Positions 16,766 through 25,323 of a stretch of DNA of 64,000 bases are shown here, in pieces. Under the pieces are notes generated by a model that saw only the letters and a program-made list of their open reading frames with translations, was not told the origin of the DNA and searched no databases. The DNA is from Streptomyces cadmiisoli (GTDB lineage: Bacteria > Actinomycetota > Actinomycetes > Streptomycetales > Streptomycetaceae). The position numbers were made by a program, and so were the translations under genes. Position 1 is the first letter of the stretch. Every line of letters starts with the position of its first letter. The stretch spans positions 8,804,001 to 8,868,000 of the forward strand of contig NZ_CP030073.1 in NCBI RefSeq assembly GCF_003261055.1, in the 5' to 3' direction.

Positions 16766-17737
16766 ATGCCCCACCACGCCGCCCCCGGTGACCGGACCGC
16801 CCCGCGCACCGTGCTCCAGGTGTCTGCGTTGCTCCCCGAGCTGGAGAGAACGCTGGCCGACCGCTACCACACCGTGCGTCTGCACGAACTGCCCGATCCC
16901 GCCGCCTACCTGCGCGAGGAAGCGCACAACGTGGTCGCCGCGGTGACCAGCGCGCGATGGGGCGTCGGCAACTCGCTGATGGACGCGCTGCCCGGACTCG
17001 GGGCCATCGTCCACTTCGGCGTGGGCTACGAGACCACGGACGTGGCCCATGCCCGCTCGCGCGGCATCGACGTCAGCAACACCCCCGACGTGCTCACGGA
17101 TTGTGTGGCCGACCTCGCCGTCGGCGGTCTGATCGACGTCATGCGCGAACTGTCGGCCGCCGACCGATACGTGCGGGCCGGCCGGTGGCGTGCGGCACCC
17201 TACCCGCTGACCTCCCGGGTCAGCGGGAAGAAGGTGGGCATCCTCGGGCTGGGCCGTATCGGCCGGGCCGTCGCGCGCCGGCTCGAAGGCTTCGGTACAG
17301 ACATCGCGTACTGCTCGCGGGTTCCGGTGCCCGACGCTCCTTACCGCTACCTGCCCACCGCGCGGATGCTGGCCACCGAGTGCGACGCGGTGGTCGTCAC
17401 CGTCGCCGGCGGGGCGGGCACCGGGGGGCTGGTCTCGGCGGAGGTGCTGGAGGCGCTGGGACCTCGGGGCTACCTGGTCAACGTCGCTCGCGGCACCGTC
17501 GTCGACGAGTCGGCCCTGGTCGCCGCGGTGCGGGAAGGGCGGATCGCGGGTGCGGCACTCGACGTGTTCGCCGACGAACCGAACGTGCCACAGGCGCTGA
17601 TGGAGTCGGACAGGGTGGTCCTGCTTCCCCATGTCGCCAGCGGAACGCGCGAGACGCGCCGGGCGATGGGCGAGTTGGTCCTGGACAACCTGCAGCGGTT
17701 CCTCACCGAGGGCGCCCTGGTCACACCGGTTCCGTGA
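16766..17737 (+). CDS. D-isomer-specific 2-hydroxyacid dehydrogenase
   Basis: 323 residues from ATG 16766; in-frame starts at 16682 and 16721 lack a ribosome site and would overlap the inverted repeat. The NAD-binding Rossmann loop is VGILGLGRIGRAVARRLEGFG. The catalytic Arg is in VNVARGTVVDE, the Glu in ALDVFADEP and the His in LLPHVASGT, so the Arg-Glu-His set is complete. It resembles the glyoxylate/hydroxypyruvate reductase group. In a sugar-acid locus it could reduce tartronate semialdehyde or hydroxypyruvate, or oxidise a 2-hydroxy acid. The substrate is not determined. Confidence 0.88.
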   Translation: MPHHAAPGDRTAPRTVLQVSALLPELERTLADRYHTVRLHELPDPAAYLREEAHNVVAAVTSARWGVGNSLMDALPGLGAIVHFGVGYETTDVAHARSRGIDVSNTPDVLTDCVADLAVGGLIDVMRELSAADRYVRAGRWRAAPYPLTSRVSGKKVGILGLGRIGRAVARRLEGFGTDIAYCSRVPVPDAPYRYLPTARMLATECDAVVVTVAGGAGTGGLVSAEVLEALGPRGYLVNVARGTVVDESALVAAVREGRIAGAALDVFADEPNVPQALMESDRVVLLPHVASGTRETRRAMGELVLDNLQRFLTEGALVTPVP

Positions 17738-17844
17738 CCGAGGGGTGTCGACGGGTGCCCGCTTCCGTGCCGGTGACCCGTCTCCCGGCCACATCAACAG
17801 CGCGGCGACGCGGCCCCGTTCCCGCGGACTGCGGGACACGGCCA

Positions 17845-17874
17845 TTGACAGCCTCCCACCTCGCTGTCTACAAA
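17845..17874 (+). promoter_or_regulatory. candidate sigma-70-type promoter before the glucarate dehydratase gene
   Basis: TTGACA (17845-17850), an 18-bp spacer, then TACAAA (17869-17874). A near-repeat, CTACAAATGAG (17868-17878) and CTACATATGAG (17887-17897), overlaps the -10 and the ribosome site with 19-bp spacing and may be an operator. Confidence 0.45.
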
Positions 17875-17906
17875 TGAGAACGCCGACTACATATGAGGAT
17901 GGCTTG

Positions 17907-19181
17907 ATGGCAGGGAACGCAGCTCGCATCGCCGACGTCACCGTGACCCCCGTGGCCTTCCGGGACTACCCGCTGCTCAACACGGTCGGCGTGCACGAGC
18001 CCTATGCGCTGCGCACGATCGTGGAGATCACCACGGAGTCCGGTGTCACCGGCATCGGCGAGACCTACGGCGGCACCCTCCACCTGGAACGGCTGCGCCG
18101 CGCCGCCGAAGAACTGACCGGCCTCGATGTCTGGAACCTCAACGACCTGGTCGCCCGCACCACACGTGCGCTGGGCCCGGACACCACCGGCGGCGACGGC
18201 ATGTCCGGAATGGTCACCGGCAGCAGCGCCGTGGACCGGGTCATGTCACCGTTCGACGTCGCCTGCCTCGACATCCAGGGCAAGCTGATCGGCAGGCCGG
18301 TCAGCGACCTGCTGGGAGGAGCAGTACGTCCTTCGGTCCCCTACAGCGGCTACCTCTTCTACAAATGGGCCGGACACCCGGGACAGGAGGACGACGACTG
18401 GGGCGCCGCCCTCGATCCGGCGGGCCTGGTCGACCAGGCCCGCCGGATGATCGACACGTACGGCTTCTCCTCCCTCAAGCTCAAAGGCGGCGTCTTCCCG
18501 CCCGACGAGGAGACCGCGGCGATCAGGGCCCTGCGTCAGACCTTCCCCGACCTGCCCCTGCGTCTGGACCCCAACGCCGCCTGGAGCCCGAAGACTTCAC
18601 TGCGCGTCGCCCGTGAACTGGACGGAGTGCTGCAGTACCTGGAGGACCCGACCGAAGGCATCGACGGCATGGCGTCCGTGGCCGCGCGGACGGCGACCCC
18701 TCTGGCGACCAACATGTGTGTCGTCTCCTTCGACGACCTCGCCCCGGCAGTGGCCCGCGCATCCGTGCGCATCATCCTGTCCGACCACCACTACTGGGGC
18801 GGTCTGCGGCGCTGCGTCCAGCTCTCCACCCTCTGCGACACCTTCGGCCTGGGCCTGTCCATGCACTCCAACTCCCATCTGGGCATCAGCCTCGCGGCGA
18901 TGACCCATCTGGGCGCCGCCGTACCGCACCTGTCCTATGCCTGCGACACCCACTGGCCGTGGAAGCAGCCGGACGAGGACGTGGTCGACACCGAGGCGCT
19001 GCGGTTCAGCGAGGGCCGCGTCACCGTCCCGACGGCTCCCGGCCTGGGAGTGGAACTGGACCGGGACGCACTCGCCCGGCTCCACCAGCAGTACCTCGAC
19101 TGCGGGCTGCGCGACCGCGACGACACCGGCTACATGCGCCGCTACGACTCCACCTTCTCGACCAAGACCCCCCGGTGGTGA
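17907..19181 (+). CDS. glucarate dehydratase-type enolase-superfamily enzyme
   Basis: 424 residues from ATG 17907, with TGAGGA about 8 nt upstream. The enolase-superfamily motifs of the glucarate dehydratase group are all visible: GIGETYGG (51-56), SPFDVACLDIQGKLIG, the Lys-x-Lys base KLKGG (191-193), LRLDPNAAW (Asp221, Asn223), YLEDPTEG (Glu246, Asp247), LSDHHYWGG (Asp293) and catalytic His320 in SMHSNSHLG. Such enzymes abstract the proton alpha to a carboxylate of D-glucarate or L-idarate and eliminate water to give 5-dehydro-4-deoxyglucarate. The downstream gene encodes the next step, which supports this assignment. Activity on another aldarate remains possible. Confidence 0.87.
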   Translation: MAGNAARIADVTVTPVAFRDYPLLNTVGVHEPYALRTIVEITTESGVTGIGETYGGTLHLERLRRAAEELTGLDVWNLNDLVARTTRALGPDTTGGDGMSGMVTGSSAVDRVMSPFDVACLDIQGKLIGRPVSDLLGGAVRPSVPYSGYLFYKWAGHPGQEDDDWGAALDPAGLVDQARRMIDTYGFSSLKLKGGVFPPDEETAAIRALRQTFPDLPLRLDPNAAWSPKTSLRVARELDGVLQYLEDPTEGIDGMASVAARTATPLATNMCVVSFDDLAPAVARASVRIILSDHHYWGGLRRCVQLSTLCDTFGLGLSMHSNSHLGISLAAMTHLGAAVPHLSYACDTHWPWKQPDEDVVDTEALRFSEGRVTVPTAPGLGVELDRDALARLHQQYLDCGLRDRDDTGYMRRYDSTFSTKTPRW

Positions 19182-19188
19182 CTCAACC

Positions 19189-20175
19189 GTGCGCATCATG
19201 CTCAACCACCGCATCCTGAGCCGGTTCCACGAACCGCTCACAGCGCGCACCGAGGGCCGGCACACCTGGCTGGAGTCCAGCCACTGGCCCGCGGCACGGA
19301 TCTCCGACGCCATCAACGACATCGAGGTGTATGTCGGTTCGCACCTGAGTGCCGAAGACGCCCGGCGCGCCGACCGGCTCGGTCTCGTCCATGTCGTCGG
19401 CGCCGGCTACGACGGCATCCCGCTGGACGCGCTCGGCCCGCAGGTGGCCGTCGCGACCACGCACCATCACGGCCGTTCCATCGCCGAGCACGTGCTCATG
19501 TCCGTCATGATGCTGTCCCGTGACGTCCTGAACGCCGACCGCGCACTGCGGGCCGGACACTGGCGCAACGTGGCCGTCGATCCAGAACTGCCGTTCGGGA
19601 CGACGGTGGAGGGCCGCCGGATGGGCATCATCGGGTTCGGTGAGACCGGCACCGAAGTCGCCCGGCTCTGCCAGGCAGTGGGCCTGCGAATACGCGCCGT
19701 GCGCCGCAACCCCTCCGCACCGATCCCCGACGACCTGCGGACCGACTGGATCGGCGGCAATGACCGACTGCCCGACCTGCTGGCCGAATCCGACGTCGTG
19801 GTGGTCACCGTCCCTCTCAGCCCAGAGACCCGCGGACTGATCGGCCGCGACGAACTTGCGGCCATGAGACCGCAAAGCCTGCTGATCAACGTGTCCCGCG
19901 GGCCGGTGGTGCAAGAGGAGGCGCTCTACCAGGCGCTCGACTCCGGCACCATCGCCGGCGCCGCTCTGGACGTGTGGTGGTCCGGCCCGCCGGCAGTGCC
20001 CAGTCGGTTGCCGTTCCACCGCCTGCCCAACGTGCTGATGACCCCCCACCACTCAGGCCACACCACCGATACCTTCGCCGCGCGCGCGGCGGAGATCGCC
20101 GACAACATCAACCGGCTGGAGCAGGGCCGACCACTCGCCAACGTGGTGCGCCCGAGCGCTTCAACGCCGGCCTGA
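19189..20175 (+). CDS. NAD-binding D-2-hydroxyacid dehydrogenase family protein
   Basis: 328 residues from GTG 19189, seven bases after the glucarate dehydratase stop; ATG 19198 is an alternative. The Rossmann loop reads MGIIGFGETGTEVARLC. The catalytic Arg (LINVSRGPVVQEE) and His (LMTPHHSGHT) are present. The usual Glu of the DVFxxEP motif is replaced in ALDVWWSGPP, a variant I associate with a distinct subgroup whose C-terminus reads PFHRLPNVLMTPH. It is the second such enzyme in the cluster, so the two probably act on different intermediates. Substrate unknown. Confidence 0.8.
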   Translation: MRIMLNHRILSRFHEPLTARTEGRHTWLESSHWPAARISDAINDIEVYVGSHLSAEDARRADRLGLVHVVGAGYDGIPLDALGPQVAVATTHHHGRSIAEHVLMSVMMLSRDVLNADRALRAGHWRNVAVDPELPFGTTVEGRRMGIIGFGETGTEVARLCQAVGLRIRAVRRNPSAPIPDDLRTDWIGGNDRLPDLLAESDVVVVTVPLSPETRGLIGRDELAAMRPQSLLINVSRGPVVQEEALYQALDSGTIAGAALDVWWSGPPAVPSRLPFHRLPNVLMTPHHSGHTTDTFAARAAEIADNINRLEQGRPLANVVRPSASTPA

Positions 20176-20298
20176 CCCGACACCCCCGCCCCCTGCTCCG
20201 GGCCCCCCGAAAGCAGGCCGCCGCCCGGCATCCGCCGACTCCGGCCGCTGTCCCACCCGTCCACCGCTGCACCGCTGCCCCAGACAATGGAGACCCCC

Positions 20299-21210
20299 AT
20301 GCTTGAAGGCGTCCTCTTCTTTCCCGTCACGCCCTTCACCGACATCGGCGAGGTCGACCTCGCCGCGCTGCACCAGCACGTATCGGCCGGAGTCGACGCC
20401 GGCCCCGGCGGAGTGTTCGTCGCCTGCGGCACCGGCGAGTTCCACGCTCTGGACGTCGAGGAGTTCACCGCGGTGGTACGGACCGCCGTCGACGCGGTCG
20501 CCGGACGAGCCCCGGTCTACGCCGGAGCAGGCGGCGCGCTCGGGCTGGCCCGGCACTTCGCCCGGGCGGCAGCGGAAGCCGGCGCGGACGGCCTGCTGCT
20601 CATGCCGCCCTACCTGGTCGAGTCGCCCGCCGAAGGACTCGTCGCCTACACTCATGCGGTCGCTGAGGAGACCTCCCTCCCGGTCATCGTCTACAACCGG
20701 GCGAACGCGCGATTCGATGAGCAGACGGCGGCGGAAGTGGCCCAACTGCCCACGGTGACGGGCCTCAAGGACGGCACCGGCGACCTCGATCTCGTGGCTC
20801 GCATCATCCCCGCCGTACGCGAGGCCCTGCGCGAGTCCGGCAAGGACTTCCAGTTCTTCAACGGCATGCCCACCGCCGAAGCGAGCCAACTGGCCTACCG
20901 GGCCCTGGGCGTGGAGCTGTACTCCTCGGCCGCGTTCGCCTTCGCCCCAGACATCTCCCTCGCCTTCCACCGGGCCGTCGAGGAGAGCGACCACGAGCGC
21001 ATCGACGCGTTGCAGCGGGCCTTCTTCCACCCGCTGGTCAGGCTGCGCAAGCGGGCACCGGGGTACGCGGTGGCCCTGGTGAAGGCAGGAGTGACCCTCG
21101 AGGGGAGCAAGGCCGGGCCGGTTCGCCCGCCGCTCACGTCACTCGGTGCGGGGGAGATCGAGGAACTGGCGGCCATCATCGCCGAGGGGCGTGCCGTACT
21201 CACCTCCTGA
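20299..21210 (+). CDS. 5-dehydro-4-deoxyglucarate dehydratase (DapA superfamily)
   Basis: 303 residues from ATG 20299, preferred over ATG 20287 because GGAGA lies 6 nt upstream; this is also the usual family length. The DapA fold shows FFPVTPFTDIGEVD at the start, the catalytic Tyr in VIVYNRANA (Tyr132) and the Schiff-base Lys in TGLKDGTGD (Lys157), the latter diagnostic for this group. The reaction converts 5-dehydro-4-deoxyglucarate to 2,5-dioxopentanoate with loss of CO2 and water. The dehydrogenase that would finish the path to 2-oxoglutarate is not in the window. Confidence 0.88.
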   Translation: MLEGVLFFPVTPFTDIGEVDLAALHQHVSAGVDAGPGGVFVACGTGEFHALDVEEFTAVVRTAVDAVAGRAPVYAGAGGALGLARHFARAAAEAGADGLLLMPPYLVESPAEGLVAYTHAVAEETSLPVIVYNRANARFDEQTAAEVAQLPTVTGLKDGTGDLDLVARIIPAVREALRESGKDFQFFNGMPTAEASQLAYRALGVELYSSAAFAFAPDISLAFHRAVEESDHERIDALQRAFFHPLVRLRKRAPGYAVALVKAGVTLEGSKAGPVRPPLTSLGAGEIEELAAIIAEGRAVLTS

Positions 21211-21611
21211 CCAGGCGCCAGACAGGCGCGGTCCCAGGGGGGGGCGCATGTGCGCCGGCCTCGTCGGCACCGATGGACACTGTCCGAGCAGTCGAGAGGC
21301 CGGCTAGGCGTTCGCCCCGTACGGGGCAGCGCGGCGGCGTGGCCCGGACAGGCCGAGGCAGCGCGAAGTCCTTGCCACGCGGAAGTGGCCGGGCTTCGCC
21401 TGGCCGGACCGTGGTGAGGCGGGCGTCGGGGGCATGAGACCGGTGAGGTCGCATGTTCCGGCGACGCGTATGCGCCAGCCGATGGCAATTCGAATGACGC
21501 CGTGACGGCGCCGCCCGCTTTCGCACAGCAAATGAGTGCCCCGTCCCGCAGTTCGGTCGTGGCGTCGAGTTCTTGATCGCTGCGAGGTCGAACTGCGGGT
21601 CCTTGGGGCAC
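21211..21611. other. intergenic, nothing coding recognised
   Basis: About 400 bp after the dehydratase gene. GGCGCA-TG-TGCGCC (21243-21256) is a small perfect inverted repeat just after the stop codon and may help end transcription. I see no gene. Confidence 0.4.
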
Positions 21612-21617
21612 TAGCAT
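21612..21617 (+). promoter_or_regulatory. candidate -10 box for a leaderless transcript
   Basis: TAGCAT fits the TAnnnT -10 pattern and lies so that the A of ATG 21624 would be the first transcribed base. The -35 region is poor (TCGAAC at 21588), so this is tentative. Confidence 0.3.
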
Positions 21618-21623
21618 CCGCGA

Positions 21624-22829
21624 ATGAGGAACATCGAGATGTTGGTGCCCGGCGCAGGGCAGGCCGACATCGCTGGCCTAGTGGAGCTTGACGCCGACGA
21701 ACTCGCTCTATACGTGGCCGAGCCGGCGCACCCGTGGTGGCGCCGCAGGCCCTGCGCGCACGCGCTGGCCGAGCGGGTACCGGAACGGCATGTCGCCAAC
21801 TTGATCTCACGCGTGTGCGATCCGGACGATGTGGCCGAGGTTCGCATCGCGCTTCTCGACCTTCTCGCGGGCCGGGCGGAGCTGCTGCCTTGGCTGAAGC
21901 ACGAAGACCGGCAGCACGAGCGTTCGTACGGGATGCCCGAGGCGATCCTCAAGACACGCGGCATGCTCGGCGATCGCTCGGCCGCACGTGGGTTGGCATC
22001 GCTCGCGGCTTCTCCGTGGCCGCGTTGGCGCGGGGTCGGCGAGGCCGGGCTGGACGCGCTGGTGATCCGGTACGGGGTGGAGGTGGTCCTGGCCGACCTC
22101 GGCGACAAGCGGCCCGAGGACCGTGCCTTCCACGTCCGGATGCGGCATCGGGCCGGAGCGGACGTGACTGACGCGCTGGCGGACCCCGATTGTGGTGTCG
22201 CGTACCTGGCCCAGTCGCTGCTGTCGGATCCGAAACGAATCCGCGGCTACCTCGACGAGGCGCTGACGGTCGAGGCGAAGCTCTGGTCCGCATACGCGCT
22301 GCATCGCCTCACCGGCGACGCTGATGAGACCCGACTCATCTACGACACCCTGGGGCGCCCGCGGATCGAGATAGCCGGTCTGGACGACGAACTCCGAAGC
22401 GCGATCCTGCATGAGTACGCGAGCGGCTGCGAACGACAGAGCGATCCGCGGTGGCGTATCGAAGCCCTCTGCACCGAGCCACCCATCCGTCCCGACCAGG
22501 ACGAGCAGCTCCGCCGGGCAACGGCCGTGCTGACTGAAGCGGGCCTCGCGCCGATGCCTCCTGTCTCCTGCGGCGAGCACAACCAGCAGGGAGGCGGGAC
22601 CTATCACGTGATCGAGTTCGGCGAGAGCGAGCTGTTCATCAGTACCCTCGGCCGGTTCGCCACTGGCGCCGACACGGACCTGACTGCCCGTCAGTCCCTT
22701 GAATCGGCCGGCTTCCGCTGGATCGATGAGACCACCGGCGCGATCCGAGTCACTGGCCTGTGCGTCTACTACTTCGGCAAGCGCGAACCCGTCACCATCG
22801 ACACCCTGCTGTTCTACTGGCAGGACTAG
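21624..22829 (+). CDS. HEAT-like repeat protein of unknown function
   Basis: 401 residues. Repeated helical units such as VCDPDDVAEVRIALLDLLAGRAELLPWL, DPDCGVAYLAQSLLSDPKRIRGYL and EAKLWSAYALHRLTGDADETRLIYDTL suggest an alpha-solenoid of HEAT/PBS-lyase type. The last ~80 residues (TYHVIEFGESELFISTLGRFA, then TGLCVYYFGKREPVTIDTLLFYWQD) form a separate beta-rich domain. ATG 21624 may be leaderless; ATG 21639 has GAGGA 8 nt upstream and is equally possible. It has no operon partners. The family is not recognised by name. Confidence 0.7.
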   Translation: MRNIEMLVPGAGQADIAGLVELDADELALYVAEPAHPWWRRRPCAHALAERVPERHVANLISRVCDPDDVAEVRIALLDLLAGRAELLPWLKHEDRQHERSYGMPEAILKTRGMLGDRSAARGLASLAASPWPRWRGVGEAGLDALVIRYGVEVVLADLGDKRPEDRAFHVRMRHRAGADVTDALADPDCGVAYLAQSLLSDPKRIRGYLDEALTVEAKLWSAYALHRLTGDADETRLIYDTLGRPRIEIAGLDDELRSAILHEYASGCERQSDPRWRIEALCTEPPIRPDQDEQLRRATAVLTEAGLAPMPPVSCGEHNQQGGGTYHVIEFGESELFISTLGRFATGADTDLTARQSLESAGFRWIDETTGAIRVTGLCVYYFGKREPVTIDTLLFYWQD

Positions 22830-22893
22830 GCCGTGTCCGGTGAATCGTCATTCGATCCTGGAACGGGGCCGACTTCCTTGATCGTTTGGTCGC

Positions 22894-23040
22894 GTGGGAC
22901 GGGGCGATCTGACGAGCGAGGAGTGGGCGCGGCTCTTGCCGCAACCTGCCTGCTACCGCCGCTCGGCGTCGCCGCCGCGAACCGCCCGGACCGCTTCCCG
23001 CGACCGTTCCGCTGGTCGGCGGGCAGGCTCACCTCAAGTT
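22894..23040 (+). pseudogene. IS5-family transposase N-terminal relic
   Basis: GTG-initiated VGRGDLTSEEWARLLPQP is the standard opening of a large actinobacterial IS5 transposase group (RGDLTDxxWARLxPLLP). The rest is scrambled and no catalytic region remains. The relic sits directly against the 3' end of the minus-strand SUKH gene. Confidence 0.45.
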
Positions 23041-23068
23041 CCTCTCGGCAGCACGCAACGTCACCTGA

Positions 23069-23728
23069 TCAAACACCCCGCTCGGGCACTGAGGCTGCTG
23101 CCCACGATTCAGCACGCCAACCCGGTAGTTCCTTGTCCAGCCATTCTTCGACGGTCCGCCGCCACGGATCGGTGGAGTCACTCTCGACAGCATCGGCCCA
23201 GGTATCCGCCGCCAAGTCCGGCTCCACGAACAGGCTGTGGAGGTAGGCGCCGAAGTCGTCAGCGACTTTGGTAAATACCCCCTTCGGCAGGTATCCCGGG
23301 ATAGGGATGCCATGTACGAAGGCATGGAGCTGGCCATGGGTGGCCGGGTTCAGGTCCAGGAACAGGGTGTCGCTCCCGCCGTTGCGGGCTATCGGAAGAA
23401 GGCCGGCCAGTGAGACCTCCTGAGCGAGCCACCCATCACGGCTGCGGCGGTACTCGCCCAGCAGAGTGCCCCAGCCGTAATCACCATCATCGTCACGGCC
23501 GAGCTGGTAGAGGTCGTCGAAACTCTGGAACGGCTCCGGTTCACAAGCTGGCAAACGAACCGAGTACGTCAGCCTCTTCCCGCCCGCCGCCTCCAGGAAC
23601 GAGCGATAGGAAGACGGCAGCGGCAAGCCGATCGCCCATTCAAGCCGTTCAACCTCATCGACCTCGAATGGCTTGAACGGCCCCACGACGAGGCGGCCTC
23701 GATACCAGCGCGACAACTGCTCCGACAT
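23069..23728 (-). CDS. SUKH (SMI1/KNR4)-family protein
   Basis: 219 residues from ATG 23728. The N-terminal half has the SUKH signature VERLEWAIGLPLPSSYRSFLEAAGG, then GWLAQEVSLAGLLPIARNGGSDTLFLDLNP and LPKGVFTKVADDFGAYLHSLF. SUKH proteins commonly act as immunity factors for polymorphic toxins or bind peptides in the cytoplasm. There is no signal peptide or toxin partner. The gene is bracketed by an IS5 relic and an IS1380 relic, so it may be a stranded immunity gene. Confidence 0.82.
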   Translation of the reverse strand: MSEQLSRWYRGRLVVGPFKPFEVDEVERLEWAIGLPLPSSYRSFLEAAGGKRLTYSVRLPACEPEPFQSFDDLYQLGRDDDGDYGWGTLLGEYRRSRDGWLAQEVSLAGLLPIARNGGSDTLFLDLNPATHGQLHAFVHGIPIPGYLPKGVFTKVADDFGAYLHSLFVEPDLAADTWADAVESDSTDPWRRTVEEWLDKELPGWRAESWAAASVPERGV

Positions 23729-23804
23729 GGCCTGATTTTCGCACTCCGTTGCATCCCTTGGTCCTCCCCAGCCCCCGAGCTCCTGGACGCCGAGCTGAGC
23801 ACCT

Positions 23805-24310
23805 TCATCGGCTCTGCGCCTGCACCGTCAGAGTCAGTGGTTCAGCAGTCGCTCGCGAGTTCGGCGGCCCGGCGCCGTCGCGGATCTCGCCGTCGAGCTC
23901 TACAGCGGGCGTCCAGGCCGGGTCCGGCACCTTGAGGACCGCATGGTGGATGGCGTCGGTCATGGTCACGCCGACCGAGTACGACAGCCACTGGCCATGC
24001 TTGGCGAGCCAGGCGACGAACTCGTAGGTACCGCCGTAGGAGTTGGTAAGGATCCCCGTTTGCCGTCCGTGTCGCAGCCGTCTCGGTAGCTGGGCCATGT
24101 CCAGCTTGGTGGATTCGATGTGGTCGCTCGCGGTGTTGCAGCCCGCGTTGCCGGGCCGCAGCATGACGACGACCGGTTCGCCGGGTCCCCCGCGGCCGTG
24201 GTCGACGAACTCCTGGCGGGTGAAGGCCGAAGGTCTACTTCAGGTCGCGGCGGCGTCCCGCTCCCGGAGTACGTGCTGACGAGGATCCCGCCGATGTCCA
24301 TGCTCACGTT
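23805..24310 (-). pseudogene. IS1380-family transposase fragment
   Basis: Minus-strand reading in two frames: MDIGGILVSTYSGSG, then after a shift VVVMLRPGNAGCNTASDHI and DMAQLPRRLRHGRQTG, then LSYSVGVTMTDAIHHAVLKV, PDPAWTPAVELDGEIRDGA. These match successive motifs of IS1380 transposases (VMLRPGNAGSNTAADHI, QLPRRLR, SYSVGxxxTExxxxAVLKVP). Both ends are missing and at least one frameshift is present. The relic explains most of the 23.7-24.5 kb gap. Confidence 0.7.
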
Positions 24311-24485
24311 TCTGCCCGCGTCCGGGCGCTGCTGGCCCGGCCGACTGCCCATACGTGGGCAGGGGCACTTTTCGCGTTTGTGATGAAGCCTCGGACAGCT
24401 CACCTCATGACAGCGCGAGTTTGTCTCCGCGGCAGTGGCAGTGATCGTTCCGGCAAGCGTGTGGGCCAGCGGATTTGAGTCAACA

Positions 24486-25214
24486 TCAGGTGCCGAGGCC
24501 AAGTGCTGCGCCGACGCGGCGCGCTTCGTGGTCGAAGAAGGCGCGGGGGTCGGCGATGATCTCGTGGCGGTGGCCGAAGAGCTCGAAGGAGATGGCGCCG
24601 AAGAGATATGTCCAGGCCATCAGGCTGCCCATGACCAGTTCGGCCGGGGTGTCCGGGGGGAGTCCGCTGAGCAGCGGCGCCAATGACTGCCGGGCGTCGT
24701 CGGGCATTGCGGGCCGGGTGGCTTCCGGCCGATGGCCGTCCTTGCCCTGTGCGTCGGTGAAGAGGGCGCCGATCAGGTAGGGGACCCTAGTCGCCTGCGC
24801 CACGGTGTCCTGAGGGGCGGCGTAACCGGGCACAGGCGACCCGTAGATCAGCGCGTATTCGTGCGGATGTGCCAGCGCCCAGTCCCGCACCGCGTGGCAG
24901 ACGCCGACCCAGCGCTCCAGCATGTCCGCCGGCTCGGTGTCAGCTGTGCCCAGTGCGGCGTGGGCGGCCTCTGCGGCGTTACTCAAGGAGGTGTAGCCGT
25001 CCAGGATGAGTGCGGTGAGCAGGGCGTCGCGGCTCGGGAAGTAGCGGTAGAGCGCGGAAGCGGAAGCCAGGCCGAGCTCTCTGGCGACGGCGCGAAGCGA
25101 GAGCGCGGCCGCTCCGCCCTCAGCGAGCTGTGTGCGGGCCACCGCCTTGATCTCCGCGGTGAACTCGATCCGGGCCCGTTCCCGCGCTGTGGGCGTCTTT
25201 CGAGGGGTGGACAT
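24486..25214 (-). CDS. TetR-family transcriptional regulator
   Basis: 242 residues from ATG 25214, with GAGGA about 8 nt upstream. The N-terminal TetR helix-turn-helix is clear (AEIKAVARTQLAEGGAAALSLRAVARELGL then SASALYRYFPSRDALLTALI, about residues 18-70). The C-terminal ligand domain (WALAHPHEYALIYGSPVPGY) belongs to the WHG/TetR_C_13-like group. It is divergent from a nucleoside-sugar-epimerase-like gene. Two 15-bp palindromes between them are probable binding sites, so autoregulation and repression of the divergent gene are likely. Confidence 0.9.
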   Translation of the reverse strand: MSTPRKTPTARERARIEFTAEIKAVARTQLAEGGAAALSLRAVARELGLASASALYRYFPSRDALLTALILDGYTSLSNAAEAAHAALGTADTEPADMLERWVGVCHAVRDWALAHPHEYALIYGSPVPGYAAPQDTVAQATRVPYLIGALFTDAQGKDGHRPEATRPAMPDDARQSLAPLLSGLPPDTPAELVMGSLMAWTYLFGAISFELFGHRHEIIADPRAFFDHEARRVGAALGLGT

Positions 25215-25263
25215 GGGGCCATCCTCGCATGGATCGGCAAAAACGAGAACGCCGGACGCAACC

Positions 25264-25278
25264 GAGAACAGTGTTCTT
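25264..25278. promoter_or_regulatory. 15-bp palindrome, candidate TetR operator 1
   Basis: GAGAACAGTGTTCTT: 6-bp perfect arms with one central base, plus one mismatched outer pair. It is followed directly by TTGACA (25277-25282), overlapping a possible -35 box. Confidence 0.6.
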
Positions 25279-25323
25279 GACAGTCTCCCGGCGCTGCGTC
25301 AGTCTCTCGACATCGACCAAAGC

